Source: Streptomyces canus (GTDB lineage: Bacteria; Actinomycetota; Actinomycetes; Streptomycetales; Streptomycetaceae). Taken from it: a DNA stretch of 64,000 nucleotides. Made by a program: the position numbers and the translations under genes. The stretch covers positions 7,058,001 through 7,122,000 of the forward strand of contig NZ_JAUSYQ010000002.1 in the NCBI RefSeq assembly GCF_030816965.1, in the 5' to 3' direction. Shown piece after piece: positions 30,801-40,115 of the stretch (positions are counted from its first letter, which is position 1; each line of letters starts with the position of its first letter). The notes under the pieces were generated by a model that did not search any database, was not told the DNA's origin, and was given only the letters and a program-made list of their open reading frames with translations.

Positions 30801-30917
30801 GCCGAACCCGCGTTCGCGGGAGGCGGCGCTGAGGTGTACACCAGTGGGGTGACCGCGGTCCTCGGAGGAGGCTCGGTCCTTCGCTCACATAATGAGACTC
30901 CCGTCCCACCCACTTGA
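27900..30917 (+). CDS. cdgE: Membrane PAS-GGDEF-EAL protein (CdgE-like), EAL domain degenerate
   Basis: 1005 residues from the GTG at 27900, which has an excellent GGAGG at 27890-27894. In-frame starts at 27684 and 27714 would add a Pro/Ser/Gln-rich tail with poorer third-position GC. About eight to nine membrane helices occupy residues 40-390. A PAS domain follows ([13 protein letters not shown] near 408), then DPLTDLPNR and an intact GGDEF at 608-612, predicting diguanylate cyclase activity. In the EAL domain the motif is replaced by QAR (743-745, SAQARW) and the metal loop reads DGFGSG (862-867), so phosphodiesterase activity is unlikely. Its TGA overlaps the TTGACA of the ilvB promoter. 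From memory it corresponds to S. coelicolor SCO5511. Confidence 0.85.
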   Translation: MSSPPSPTTTLDGALRARPARAALLPSRPPVLRGGSSLVHQLLLALVCAAYAVGSALGWGSRELALIMGDFGLSAAAGTAAVSCFLYARDRRVRFRQAWLFFALSSTMASLGNLIWGWYEVVLSRDVPNPSYADLFFLCFAPPAIVGLLVLAKRPVTKAGWVCLGLDSWLIGGSLLTLSWSLALAQAAKSEGPSVAHTALSLAYPLLDIALVSMVLALHFRRSAVNRTAVNTAIGALALTVMCDALFTSPLLHNSYRSGQLLDAGWFAGSLLLAYAPWAAPRHPDGDLRRPAGRTRVVHEHLPRPRFGIQRHPSAQGGQGGQAGQGGDHSRYPVTRPITGSLAALTPYLAAAVCTLGILYNVLNGRSVDRVVLLTGGTVVLALVVRQGIMLLDNITLTQELAQKENHFRSLVQGSSDVIMIAAPNGILRYVSPAAAGVYGRSAEELVGTELAGLIHPEDLGCVVHEVRRFLAASPLEEPTTRIECRFRSGDGGWLNVESTVNRHHGGLIFNSRDVTERVRLQAQLQHNAEHDPLTDLPNRALFTRRVQQALSGRRSSDRGTAVLFIDLDGFKAVNDTIGHQAGDELLVQAARRLQDAVRYGDTASRLGGDEFAALIVGDGTRDRTAREGHILELADRLRVTLSQPYLIDGNDVRVAASIGVAFAEPGLGAGELLRNADLAMYRAKAGGKGRVELYAPQMQQDVVRKAELATRLRAALHDGEFALLHQPVVCLEDGRITSVSAQARWRSSQGVLFTPAEFLRVAEDSDRTQELGRWILEEAVEQAAERAATGLTVPVAVRMSAQRLLDRSLPLGSVEALLTRHGLPSGSLVIELSDADPRVSLDELERRLTAIRRVGVRIALDGFGSGFAAITALRRLPVDVLKLDRSLVEGVVESARLHKITSGLLRIAGDLGLQSVADGVDLPEQVIALRAMGCTHGQGMAFSGPLDEYRLRRALASGHYPVPHGPAEPAFAGGGAEVYTSGVTAVLGGGSVLRSHNETPVPPT

Positions 30918-30943
30918 CACCACACGCGTGCCGGGGAGAGGGT
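30914..30943 (+). promoter_or_regulatory. Predicted ilvBN promoter
   Basis: A consensus -35 TTGACA (30914-30919) is followed after 18 bases by GAGGGT (30938-30943), an acceptable -10 of the xAnnnT type. The -35 box overlaps the stop codon of the cdgE-like gene. Transcription should begin about seven bases further on, at or next to the leader peptide ATG at 30951. Confidence 0.6.
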
Positions 30944-30950
30944 CAGTGCC

Positions 30951-30992
30951 ATGCGCACCCGAATTCTCGTACTTGGAAAGCGCGTCGGCTGA
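30951..30992 (+). CDS. ilvB attenuator leader peptide
   Basis: A 13-residue [16 protein letters not shown], then TGA. Four consecutive branched-chain residues (Ile-Leu-Val-Leu) lie near its start, the pattern of a ribosome-mediated attenuator sensing Ile-, Leu- and Val-tRNA charging. GGAGAGGG lies upstream, but the predicted transcription start falls at the ATG, so translation may be leaderless. The terminator hairpin lies 40 bases downstream. Confidence 0.8.
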   Translation: MRTRILVLGKRVG

Positions 30993-31066
30993 CGCTGAGC
31001 CCTCGATCGCTCAGCGACCCCACCGGCGCGCTCCCCTCGCTTGCCTTATGGCACGAGGGGTTTTTT
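30993..31066 (+). promoter_or_regulatory. ilvB transcription attenuator with T-tailed terminator
   Basis: Immediately after the leader stop is a 7-bp stem (30993-30999 with 31010-31016), a candidate pause or competing hairpin. A terminator follows: 31033-31039 pairs with 31054-31060, extended by TGCC/GGCA inside, and six T follow (31061-31066). ilvB starts 64 bases later. Leader peptide, hairpin series and T tract together fit classical attenuation. Such elements were predicted for actinobacterial ilv genes in published comparative work (recollection). Confidence 0.78.
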
Positions 31067-31129
31067 GTTGCACAGACACCAGTCGAACACCGCACAAACT
31101 TCGCAAAAACCCTCAGCATCGAGAAGAGA

Positions 31130-32980
31130 ATGACGATGACCGAGCAGGCCACCGGGGCCCATCCGCAGCCGCGGCCCCGATCCGGAGGACAGCAGTCCGC
31201 CCCCGAGCACGTCACGGGCGCGCAGTCCCTCATCCGCTCTCTCGAGGAGGTCGGCGCCGAGACGGTATTCGGCATTCCCGGCGGTGCCATCCTTCCGGCG
31301 TACGACCCGCTGATGGACTCCACCCGGGTGCGGCACGTCCTGGTCCGTCACGAGCAGGGCGCGGGCCACGCGGCCACCGGTTACGCGCAGGCCACCGGCA
31401 AGGTCGGCGTCTGCATGGCGACCTCGGGCCCCGGTGCCACCAACCTGGTCACCCCGATCGCGGACGCCCACATGGACTCGGTGCCGCTCGTGGCGATCAC
31501 CGGGCAGGTGGCCTCCAAGGCGATCGGCACGGACGCCTTCCAGGAGGCGGACATCGTCGGCATCACCATGCCGATCACGAAGCACAACTTCCTGGTCACC
31601 AAGGCCGAGGACATCCCGCGAGTGATCGCCCAGGCGTTCCACATCGCCTCCACCGGCCGCCCCGGACCGGTCCTGGTCGACATCGCCAAGGACGCCCTCC
31701 AGGCGAAGACGACGTTCTCCTGGCCGCCCGTCATGGATCTGCCCGGTTACCGCCCGGTGACCAAGCCGCACGCCAAGCAGATCCGTGAAGGCGCCAAGCT
31801 GATCACCCAGGCCAAGCGGCCCGTCCTCTACGTCGGCGGCGGTGTCATCAAGGCCGGCGCCACCGCCGAGCTGAAGGTCCTCGCAGAACTCACCGGAGCC
31901 CCCGTCACCACCACCCTGATGGGGCTCGGCGCATTCCCCGACAGCCACCCGCTGCACGTGGGAATGCCGGGCATGCACGGTGCGGTCACCGCCGTCACCG
32001 CGCTGCAGAAGGCCGACCTGATCGTCGCCCTCGGTACCCGCTTCGACGACCGCGTCACCGGCAAGCTGGACAGCTTCGCCCCGCACGCCAAGATCGTCCA
32101 CGCCGACATCGACCCGGCCGAGATCGGCAAGAACCGTGCCGCCGACGTGCCGATCGTCGGAGACGCCCGCGAGGTCATCGCCGACCTGGTCCAGGCCGTT
32201 CAGAAGGAGCACAGCGAGGGCCACAAGGGCGACTACAGCGCCTGGTGGAAGGACCTGTCCCGCTGGCGCGAGACCTACCCGCTCGGCTACGACCTGCCCG
32301 ACGACGGCTCGCTCTCCCCGCAGCAGGTCATCGAGCGGATCGGACAGCTCGCCCCCGAGGGCACGATCTTCACGGCGGGCGTCGGCCAGCACCAGATGTG
32401 GTCCGCGCACTTCATCCAGTACGAGAAGCCCGCCACCTGGCTCAACTCCGGTGGCGCCGGAACCATGGGCTACGCGGTCCCGGCCGCGATGGGGGCCAAG
32501 GCCGGCATGCCGGGCAACACGGTCTGGGCGATCGACGGCGACGGCTGCTTCCAGATGACCAACCAGGAACTGACCACCTGCGCCCTGAACAACATCCCGA
32601 TCAAGGTCGCCATCATCAACAACGGCGCCCTCGGGATGGTCCGCCAGTGGCAGACCCTCTTCTACAACCAGCGCTACTCCAACACCGTGCTGCACAGCGG
32701 CCCGGAGGACGTGAACCCGGACGCCAAGGGCACGCGCGTGCCGGACTTCGTGAAGCTGTCCGAGGCGATGGGCTGCGTGGGCCTGCGCTGTGAGCGCCCG
32801 GAGGACCTGGACAAGGTCATCGCGGAGGCGAACTCCATCAACGACCGTCCCGTCGTCGTCGACTTCATCGTCCACGAGGACGCGATGGTGTGGCCGATGG
32901 TCGCCGCCGGCACCTCCAACGACGAGATCATGGCCGCCCGGGACGTCCGCCCCGACTTCGGCGACAACGAAGACGACTGA
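31130..32980 (+). CDS. ilvB: Acetolactate synthase, large catalytic subunit
   Basis: 616 residues, ThDP- and FAD-dependent, joining two pyruvates (valine/leucine) or pyruvate and 2-ketobutyrate (isoleucine). It carries [14 protein letters not shown] and the catalytic Glu in [15 protein letters not shown]. The SGPGATNL block and the ThDP/Mg motif [15 protein letters not shown] ... [13 protein letters not shown] are also present. The ATG at 31130 follows GAAGAGA. A Pro/Gln-rich 25-residue N-terminal extension is normal for actinobacteria. ilvN follows after 21 bases. Confidence 0.97.
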   Translation: MTMTEQATGAHPQPRPRSGGQQSAPEHVTGAQSLIRSLEEVGAETVFGIPGGAILPAYDPLMDSTRVRHVLVRHEQGAGHAATGYAQATGKVGVCMATSGPGATNLVTPIADAHMDSVPLVAITGQVASKAIGTDAFQEADIVGITMPITKHNFLVTKAEDIPRVIAQAFHIASTGRPGPVLVDIAKDALQAKTTFSWPPVMDLPGYRPVTKPHAKQIREGAKLITQAKRPVLYVGGGVIKAGATAELKVLAELTGAPVTTTLMGLGAFPDSHPLHVGMPGMHGAVTAVTALQKADLIVALGTRFDDRVTGKLDSFAPHAKIVHADIDPAEIGKNRAADVPIVGDAREVIADLVQAVQKEHSEGHKGDYSAWWKDLSRWRETYPLGYDLPDDGSLSPQQVIERIGQLAPEGTIFTAGVGQHQMWSAHFIQYEKPATWLNSGGAGTMGYAVPAAMGAKAGMPGNTVWAIDGDGCFQMTNQELTTCALNNIPIKVAIINNGALGMVRQWQTLFYNQRYSNTVLHSGPEDVNPDAKGTRVPDFVKLSEAMGCVGLRCERPEDLDKVIAEANSINDRPVVVDFIVHEDAMVWPMVAAGTSNDEIMAARDVRPDFGDNEDD

Positions 32981-33001
32981 GCGAGAGAGACGTAAAAGAT
33001 C

Positions 33002-33529
33002 ATGTCCAAGCACACGCTCTCCGTCCTGGTGGAGAACACCCCCGGCATCCTCGCCCGGATCGCCGCCCTGTTCTCGCGCCGCGGCTTCAACATCGACTCG
33101 CTCGCGGTCGGTGTCACCGAGCACCCCGAGATCTCCCGGATCACCATCGTGGTGACGGTGGTCGAGGAACTGCCGCTGGAGCAGGTGACCAAGCAGCTCA
33201 ACAAGCTCGTCAACGTGCTGAAGATCGTCGAGCTGGAACCCGGCTCGGCCGTTCAGCGCGAACTCGTTCTGGTGAAGGTGCGCGCCGACAACGAGACGCG
33301 GTCCCAGATCGTCGAGATCGTCCAGCTGTTCCGTGCCAAGACCGTCGACGTCTCCCCGGAGGCCGTCACGATCGAGGCCACCGGCAGCGGCGAGAAGCTG
33401 TCCGCGATGCTGAAGATGCTGGAGCCCTTCGGCATCAAGGAGCTGGTCCAGTCGGGCACCATCGCGATCGGCCGCGGCGCCCGTTCGATCACGGACCGCT
33501 CGCTGCGCGCGCTCGACCGCAGCGCGTAG
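33002..33529 (+). CDS. ilvN: Acetolactate synthase, small regulatory subunit
   Basis: 175 residues. An N-terminal ACT domain (TLSVLVENTPGILARIAALF, RRGFNIDSLAVG) binds valine for feedback inhibition. The second half (ELVLVKVRADNETRSQIVEI) is the C-terminal domain that activates IlvB. It lies directly after ilvB and shares its attenuator-controlled transcript. A 111-base gap with AAGGAGAGA at its end separates it from ilvC. Confidence 0.96.
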   Translation: MSKHTLSVLVENTPGILARIAALFSRRGFNIDSLAVGVTEHPEISRITIVVTVVEELPLEQVTKQLNKLVNVLKIVELEPGSAVQRELVLVKVRADNETRSQIVEIVQLFRAKTVDVSPEAVTIEATGSGEKLSAMLKMLEPFGIKELVQSGTIAIGRGARSITDRSLRALDRSA

Positions 33530-34639
<1,110 letters not shown>

Positions 34640-34649
34640 GCCTCAGGCC

Positions 34650-34680
34650 ACGGGGCCGGAGCAGACAGCTCCGGCCCCGT
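34650..34680 (+). terminator. Terminator after ilvC
   Basis: A perfect 13-bp stem (34650-34662 with 34668-34680) with a five-base loop, 11 bases after the ilvC stop. There is no T run beyond TTG, as common in Streptomyces. Confidence 0.75.
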
Positions 34681-34870
34681 TGTCCAACCCGTCGCATCAC
34701 GGACGGGTGATCCTTCCGCAGAGGCGCGGGACGACCGTCTCGGCGCCACTACACTGCCGTACTACATACGCGTCAGGCCCACAGCGTCGTGCGTCTCCAA
34801 CGCGGCAAGCACCCCTCCACCGCCTGCGGCCGTCGGGACGGCCGTCCGCATTGGACTTGTGAGGACTCAC

Positions 34871-36460
34871 GTGAGCTCGAAACCCGTCGTACTCATCGCT
34901 GAAGAGCTGTCGCCCGCGACCGTGGACGCGCTTGGCCCCGACTTCGAGATCCGGCACTGCAACGGAGCGGACCGAGCCGAACTGCTCCCGGCCATCGCCG
35001 AGGTCGACGCGATCCTGATCCGCTCCGCCACCAAGGTGGACGCCGAGGCGATCGCCGCCGCGAACAAGCTGAAGGTCGTCGCGCGAGCCGGCGTCGGCCT
35101 GGACAACGTCGACGTCTCCGCCGCCACCAAGGCCGGCGTGATGGTCGTCAACGCCCCCACCTCGAACATCGTGACCGCCGCCGAGCTGGCCTGCGGTCTC
35201 CTCGTCGCCACCGCCCGCCACATTCCGCAGGCCAACGCCGCGCTGAAGAACGGCGAGTGGAAGCGCAGCAAGTACACGGGCGTGGAGCTCGCCGAGAAGA
35301 CCCTCGGCGTCGTGGGTCTGGGCCGGATCGGTGCGCTGGTCGCCCAGCGCATGTCCGGCTTCGGCATGAAGGTCGTCGCCTACGACCCCTACATCCAGCC
35401 CGCCCGCGCCGCCCAGATGGGCGTCAAGGTGCTGTCCCTGGACGAGCTGCTCGAGGTCTCCGACTTCATCACCGTCCACCTGCCCAAGACCCCCGAGACC
35501 GTCGGCCTCATCGGCGACGAGGCGCTGCGCAAGGTCAAGCCGAGCGTGCGGATCGTCAACGCCGCGCGCGGCGGGATCGTCGACGAGGAGGCGCTGTACT
35601 CCGCCCTCAAGGAGGGCCGGGTCGCCGGTGCCGGTCTCGACGTGTACGCGAAGGAGCCCTGCACGGACTCCCCGCTCTTCGAGTTCGACCAGGTCGTCGC
35701 CACCCCGCACCTCGGTGCCTCCACCGACGAGGCCCAGGAGAAGGCCGGTATCGCCGTCGCCCGCTCGGTGCGCCTCGCCCTCGCCGGCGAACTCGTGCCC
35801 GACGCGGTGAACGTCCAGGGCGGCGTCATCGCCGAGGACGTCAAGCCGGGCCTGCCCCTCGCCGAGCGCCTCGGTCGGATCTTCACCGCGCTCGCCGGTG
35901 AGGTCGCGGTCCGCCTCGACGTCGAGGTGTACGGCGAGATCACCCAGCACGACGTGAAGGTGCTGGAGCTCAGCGCCCTCAAGGGTGTCTTCGAGGACGT
36001 CGTCGCCGAGACCGTGTCGTACGTCAACGCCCCGCTGTTCGCCCAGGAGCGCGGCGTCGAGGTGCGGCTGACGACCAGCTCGGAGTCGGCCGACCACCGC
36101 AACGTCGTCACCGTGCGTGGCACGCTCGGCAGCGGCGAGGAGGTGTCGGTCTCCGGCACGCTGGCCGGTCCCAAGCACCTCCAGAAGATCGTCGCGGTCG
36201 GTGAGTACGACGTCGACCTGGCCCTCGCCGACCACATGGTCGTCCTCAAGTACGAGGACCGTCCCGGCGTCGTCGGCACGGTCGGTCGTATCTTCGGCGA
36301 GGCCGGTATCAACATCGCCGGTATGCAGGTGTCGCGGGCGATCGCCGGTGGCGAGGCGCTCGCGGTCCTCACCGTCGACGACACGGTGCCCGCGGGTGTG
36401 CTGACCGAGGTGGCCGAGGAGATCGGCGCGACGTCGGCCCGTGCGGTGAACCTGGTCTGA
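34871..36460 (+). CDS. serA: D-3-phosphoglycerate dehydrogenase
   Basis: 529 residues, the long form with substrate domain, NAD domain (LGVVGLGRIGALVAQRM), the allosteric ASB domain (about 320-450) and a C-terminal ACT domain (VVLKYEDRPGVVGTVGRIF). Catalytic residues lie in VNAARGGIVDEEAL (Arg), DVYAKEPCTDSPL (Glu) and TPHLGASTDEA (His). It oxidises 3-phosphoglycerate, the first step to serine; the long form is normally inhibited by serine. The GTG at 34871 has GAGG six bases before it; an in-frame GTG at 34859 is less likely. It lies between terminators, so it is its own unit. Confidence 0.96.
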   Translation: MSSKPVVLIAEELSPATVDALGPDFEIRHCNGADRAELLPAIAEVDAILIRSATKVDAEAIAAANKLKVVARAGVGLDNVDVSAATKAGVMVVNAPTSNIVTAAELACGLLVATARHIPQANAALKNGEWKRSKYTGVELAEKTLGVVGLGRIGALVAQRMSGFGMKVVAYDPYIQPARAAQMGVKVLSLDELLEVSDFITVHLPKTPETVGLIGDEALRKVKPSVRIVNAARGGIVDEEALYSALKEGRVAGAGLDVYAKEPCTDSPLFEFDQVVATPHLGASTDEAQEKAGIAVARSVRLALAGELVPDAVNVQGGVIAEDVKPGLPLAERLGRIFTALAGEVAVRLDVEVYGEITQHDVKVLELSALKGVFEDVVAETVSYVNAPLFAQERGVEVRLTTSSESADHRNVVTVRGTLGSGEEVSVSGTLAGPKHLQKIVAVGEYDVDLALADHMVVLKYEDRPGVVGTVGRIFGEAGINIAGMQVSRAIAGGEALAVLTVDDTVPAGVLTEVAEEIGATSARAVNLV

Positions 36461-36473
36461 CGCTTCACGACAG

Positions 36474-36516
36474 GAGGCTGGGCGGACCGGGAACTCCCGG
36501 TCCGCCCAGCCTCTTT
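36474..36516. terminator. Strong bidirectional terminator, serA / MFS gene
   Basis: A perfect 18-bp stem (36474-36491 with 36496-36513) with an AACT loop is followed by TTT on the plus strand. It lies between the serA stop (36460) and the stop of the convergent MFS gene (36518). Confidence 0.8.
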
Positions 36517-36517
36517 C

Positions 36518-38050
36518 TCATACGAGTGACTTCTCCGGTTCCGGCTCCGGCGCCTCCTTGCGCACCTCGACTCCTCGCAGCGTCAGCGCCGCCAGGCCCG
36601 CCGCGCCGACCAGCAGCACCGCCCCCGCGATCGCCGCGCCCTGCATTCCGCTGGTGAACGCCTCCCGGGCCGCCGTCGCGAGGCCCGGGAACCGGTCGGC
36701 CACCGCGAGCGCGCCGCCCAGCGTCTCCCGCGCCGCATCCGGCGCGGCATCCGGCATCTCGTGGCGGTAGACCGCCGTACCGATGGAGCCGAGGACCGCC
36801 ATGCCGAGCGCACCGCCGAACTCCGCGCCGGTCTCCATCAGGGAGGACGCCGAGCCGGCCCGCTCCACCGGGGCGCTGCCCATCGCGAGGTCCGTGATCT
36901 GCGAGACCACGGTGACGACGCCGACGGCGAGGACACCGCACGCGGTCAGGACCAGCCCCATCGATTCCGTGCCGGTGAAGGCCAGCAGCACGTAGCCGAC
37001 CGCGCCGATCGCGAAGCCGGCGGTGACGACGTGGGCGCGGTCGACGCCCTTCTGGACCAGGGAGGTCGCGATCGGGGCCGCGGCGCCGATCGGCACCGAG
37101 GGCAACAGCGCCCACAGGGCCGCCTCCAGCGCGCTCTTGCCGAGCACCGACTGAAGGTACTGCGTGGTGAAGTAGGCCGAGCCCATCATCGCGAACGAGG
37201 AGATGAGGTTGAGCGCGACGGAGGGCCCGAAACCGCGGCCGCGGAACAGGGCCGGGGAGATCATCGGCGAGGCCGTGGTGCGCTGGCGGTGCACGAAGAG
37301 GACCGCGAAGAGCAGGCCGACGGTGATCGAGACGACGTAACGGACGTTCCAGCCCTCGGACGGGATCTCCTTCAGGCCGTAGACGACGGGCAGCACCGCG
37401 GCCATCGACAGGGGGACGCTCAGCCAGTCGAACCGGCCGGGCGAAGGGGCCTTCGACTCGGGCAGCAGGATCGGGCCGAGGACCAGGAGCAGCACCATCG
37501 CGGGCAGGTTGACCAGGAAGACCGACCCCCACCAGAAGTACTCGACCAGCACACCGCTCATCACCGAACCGAGCGCGATCCCGGCCGTCATCACGCCGGA
37601 CCACATGCCGATCGCCTTCGCGCGCTGTCCGGGGTCGGTGAACATCGTGCGGATCAGCGCCATCGTCGACGGCATCAGGGTCGCGCCGCCGATGCCGAGG
37701 ACCGCTCGGGCCGCGATGAGGGTCTCCGCGCTGTTCGCGTAAGCGGCGATCAGGGAGGCGGTGCCGAAGGCGACGGCGCCGATCAGCAGGAGCCTGCGGC
37801 GGCCGATGCGGTCGCCCAGGGAGCCCATCGTCATCAGCAGGCCGGCCAGGACGAAGGCGTAGATGTCGAAGATCCACAGCTGCTGGGTGCCGCTCGGCTC
37901 CAGGTCCGCGCTGATCGCCGGGATCGCGAAGTAGAGGACGGAGACGTCCATCGAGACCAGGAGCAGCGGAAGCATCAGGACGGCGAGGGCGGTCCATTCA
38001 CGGCGGCCGGCGCGGCCGGGCGGGGTGGTGGTGCTCGTCGGGTTCGTCAT
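36518..38050 (-). CDS. MFS drug exporter, DHA2 (14-helix) family
   Basis: 510 residues with about 14 hydrophobic helices. Motif A, GSLGDRIGRRRLLL, lies between helices 2 and 3. The motif-C-like region is in the fifth helix segment (MTAGIALGSVMSGVLVEYF), and MDVSVLYFAIPAI in helix 1 is the DHA2 signature. Proton-driven export of toxic compounds is expected. It diverges from a TetR gene across 76 bases containing three direct repeats, the classic arrangement of a repressor controlling its exporter. Confidence 0.9.
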   Translation of the reverse strand: MTNPTSTTTPPGRAGRREWTALAVLMLPLLLVSMDVSVLYFAIPAISADLEPSGTQQLWIFDIYAFVLAGLLMTMGSLGDRIGRRRLLLIGAVAFGTASLIAAYANSAETLIAARAVLGIGGATLMPSTMALIRTMFTDPGQRAKAIGMWSGVMTAGIALGSVMSGVLVEYFWWGSVFLVNLPAMVLLLVLGPILLPESKAPSPGRFDWLSVPLSMAAVLPVVYGLKEIPSEGWNVRYVVSITVGLLFAVLFVHRQRTTASPMISPALFRGRGFGPSVALNLISSFAMMGSAYFTTQYLQSVLGKSALEAALWALLPSVPIGAAAPIATSLVQKGVDRAHVVTAGFAIGAVGYVLLAFTGTESMGLVLTACGVLAVGVVTVVSQITDLAMGSAPVERAGSASSLMETGAEFGGALGMAVLGSIGTAVYRHEMPDAAPDAARETLGGALAVADRFPGLATAAREAFTSGMQGAAIAGAVLLVGAAGLAALTLRGVEVRKEAPEPEPEKSLV

Positions 38051-38076
38051 GACGGCGACTATACGATCGTCTTAAA

Positions 38077-38109
38077 CGCTTGTCTATGACGCTTGTATAA
38101 ATCGCTTGT
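38077..38109. promoter_or_regulatory. Three CGCTTGT direct repeats in the MFS/TetR gap
   Basis: CGCTTGT occurs at 38077-38083, 38090-38096 and 38103-38109, exactly 13 bases apart, each within an A/T-rich surround. They fill the divergent promoter region. They overlap the likely -35 region of the TetR gene, whose -10 TAGGCT is at 38115-38120. They are the obvious candidate operator for the adjacent repressor. Confidence 0.55.
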
Positions 38110-38126
38110 CCAGATAGGCTGAGCGC

Positions 38127-38717
38127 ATGGGACATCGCGAGGATCTGCTCGAAGGCGCCAAGCGCTGCCTGCTGGAGAAGGGGTTCCTGCGGACGACCGC
38201 GCGGGACATCGTCAAGGAGTCCGGGACGAACCTGGCGTCCATCGGCTATCACTACGGCTCGAAGGACGCGCTCCTGGCGCAGGCCTACGTCTCGCTCGTC
38301 GAGGCGACGGGGGATCGATTCGCCCCCGGCGGGGCGGGGGAGGATGCCCTGGCGACGGCCCCCGGATCGCTGGAGCGCTTCCAGGAGGTGTGGACGCACA
38401 TCGTGAACGCGGTGGGCGAGTCGCGGGCGATCTGGATGCTCAGCTTCGAACTGATCGTGCAGGGCGACCGCATGCCGGAGGTGCGCCGGATGCTCGTCGA
38501 GGCGGAGGAGCAGGGCCGCTCGGGGCTGCTGCCCCTGTTCAACGGCGTCCCGGAGGAGGAGCAGGGCAAGGACGTCGTCGACTCCGAGGGCCGCTTCTAC
38601 CAGACCCTGCTCCAGGGACTCATGGTCCAGTGGCTGTTCAACCCGGAGACGGCGACGGACGCCGCCCAGCTCACGGAGGGCCTGCGCCGCGTGATCGGGG
38701 GCGCTGCGAAGGGCTGA
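38127..38717 (+). CDS. TetR-family regulator
   Basis: 196 residues. The N-terminal HTH is AKRCLLEKGFLRTTARDIVKE then GTNLASIGYHYGSKDALL, residues 9-50; the rest is the ligand-binding domain. A TAGGCT box ends six bases before the ATG, so the mRNA is probably leaderless. It should repress the divergent MFS exporter gene and itself through the 13-bp-spaced repeats between them. Its last 47 bases overlap the end of the convergent gene on the other strand. Confidence 0.88.
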   Translation: MGHREDLLEGAKRCLLEKGFLRTTARDIVKESGTNLASIGYHYGSKDALLAQAYVSLVEATGDRFAPGGAGEDALATAPGSLERFQEVWTHIVNAVGESRAIWMLSFELIVQGDRMPEVRRMLVEAEEQGRSGLLPLFNGVPEEEQGKDVVDSEGRFYQTLLQGLMVQWLFNPETATDAAQLTEGLRRVIGGAAKG

Positions 38718-39294
38718 CGATCCGCCCCTCCACGAGCTGGGGGATGTTGAAGGAGCTGTCGGAGGCGAAGTCGCTGTAGAGACAGGCGGCCGGGCCGCCG
38801 GAGTCGAGGACGGTGGCCCGGGAGAGGATGGGTGCGTCGAACACGCCCGCCAGCGCGACGGATTCGATGGTGGCGTACTCGCGGACCTCCGGATTCGCCT
38901 TGAACACCGCCTTCCGCAGATGCTGTTGGAGCGCGGCAGCGACCTCGGGAAGTTCGGCGCGGTCGGTGAAGGTGCCGATGGTGACGGTCTGCCCGGTCGG
39001 CTTGCCGGCCCTGGCGTGCTCGATGTGCCGGCGCAGCTCGGCTGCCCACGGCAGCGCGGGCCTGAGCAGCCCCTCGGGGCGGTAGCTCGCAGCGAGGCGT
39101 CCTTGAAGGCGCCCTTCCCGGTGTTGAGGTGCCGCGTGTTGGTGCGCGGCATCACCGGAGCGCGGGGGCAGCATCATCGTGACGCAAAGGCGCTTGCCGT
39201 CGCCGTCGCCCCGGCGGACGTACTCGAGAAACAACCGGGTGAGCAGGACGGACGCCAGGGCGGCCGGGATGAGGTGGCGGGCGGGCAGGCGCAC
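38671..39294 (-). CDS. Uncharacterised protein with one N-terminal hydrophobic segment; internal frame anomaly
   Basis: 207 residues from a GTG at 39294 with a strong GGAGGG site. Residues 8-24 form a hydrophobic segment (HLIPAALASVLLTRLF). The C-terminal two thirds, with TVTIGTFTDRAELPEV and AALQQHLRKAVFKANPEVREYA, show normal coding bias, but I recognise no domain. Between about 39145 and 39075 the third-position GC of this frame drops. The +1 frame instead has perfect bias and reads MPRTNTRHLNTGKGAFKDAS, as if an insertion and a deletion had swapped the frame for about 24 codons. A Zur-like box sits at its promoter. Function unknown. Confidence 0.6.
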   Translation of the reverse strand: MRLPARHLIPAALASVLLTRLFLEYVRRGDGDGKRLCVTMMLPPRSGDAAHQHAAPQHREGRLQGRLAASYRPEGLLRPALPWAAELRRHIEHARAGKPTGQTVTIGTFTDRAELPEVAAALQQHLRKAVFKANPEVREYATIESVALAGVFDAPILSRATVLDSGGPAACLYSDFASDSSFNIPQLVEGRIVSPSQRPRSRGAGPP

Positions 39295-39336
39295 GGGACC
39301 CTCCGGGTACGGGGGTGGTCAGGAGCCGGTGCGCAG

Positions 39337-39364
39337 ACCGTAGAATGGTGACAATCATTTTCAA
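39337..39364 (-). promoter_or_regulatory. Zur-like box over a predicted promoter
   Basis: TGACAATCATTTTCA (39349-39363) is a 7-1-7 inverted repeat with one mismatch, matching what I recall of the Streptomyces Zur operator. On the minus strand it overlaps -35 TTGAAA (39364-39359), followed 16 bases later by TACGGT (39342-39337). The downstream start codon is at 39294. The box also covers the stop codon of the HAD gene. Binding here would block transcription of the 38671-39294 gene when zinc is ample. Confidence 0.55.
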
Positions 39365-40005
39365 TGGCAGTCCCGACCGCTGATCACGCGCCGGATGGCG
39401 GACGCGGTCTCCGGGGCGGTGAGGGTGGGCCGGTAGTCCGGTTCCGTCCACGGCCGGCCGGCCGATACCCATACGCTCCGCGCTCCGACGCCCAGCGCGC
39501 CCCGGATGTCCGCGGGGGCCGAGTCGCCGATCATCCACGAGCCGTCGAGCGGGGCTCCGGCGACGACGGCCGCCGCGTGGAAGATCTCCGGCTCGGGCTT
39601 CCAGTGTCCGGCCGCCTCGGAGATCACCCAGCCGTGGACGAGCCGGTCGAGACCGCAGTTGCGGATCTTCGTCTCCTGCTGGACGGTCCGCCCATTGGTC
39701 ACGATCACGCAGGACCAGCCGTAGGCGCAGGCCTCGACGAGCGCCTCGCGGACCGGGTCGGACAGGGTGATCCGGTCGGCCGCGCCCCGGTCGAGGAAGT
39801 CCTGGGCGTCGATGCCGCCGTACCGTTCGGACAGTGCCCTCGCGACCTCCCGCCGTGGTGTGTGGCCGCTCGCGTCGAGGGTCATCAGCCAGTCCAAGTC
39901 CCCTTCAGGCAGGCCATGTTCGGCGAGAAAGGCGGTCGCCGCCGAGCGGAAGGCGGCGTCCCGGTCGACGAGGGTGTTGTCGAGGTCGATCATCAGCAGG
40001 GGCAT
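39361..40005 (-). CDS. HAD-family hydrolase
   Basis: 214 residues. Motif I is MIDLDNTLVDRD with nucleophile Asp7 and Asp9. Motif II is VIVTNGRTVQQ. The Lys lies in HWKPEPEIFH and motif III is WMIGDSAPADIRGALG. A helical cap follows motif I. Family members dephosphorylate small phosphates; the specific substrate is not evident. The ATG at 40005 has GGAGGCT upstream. It lies downstream of the PucR gene on the same strand (about 110-base gap). Confidence 0.88.
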   Translation of the reverse strand: MPLLMIDLDNTLVDRDAAFRSAATAFLAEHGLPEGDLDWLMTLDASGHTPRREVARALSERYGGIDAQDFLDRGAADRITLSDPVREALVEACAYGWSCVIVTNGRTVQQETKIRNCGLDRLVHGWVISEAAGHWKPEPEIFHAAAVVAGAPLDGSWMIGDSAPADIRGALGVGARSVWVSAGRPWTEPDYRPTLTAPETASAIRRVISGRDCH

Positions 40006-40115
40006 GGGGATCAGCCTCCCCACGCCGGTCGCACGCCGAACGCGGCGATCACGGTGCGGCCGCTCCGGCCGACGGGAGCCCGCAGGGCAAGCACGCGCCC
40101 CTCGCCCAACAACCC

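Noticed and set aside
30993..31066. A riboswitch (for example T-box or leucine motif) before ilvB
   Set aside because: The short ORF with branched-chain codons and the small hairpins explain the region; it is too short for a T-box and no specifier loop or T-box sequence is seen.
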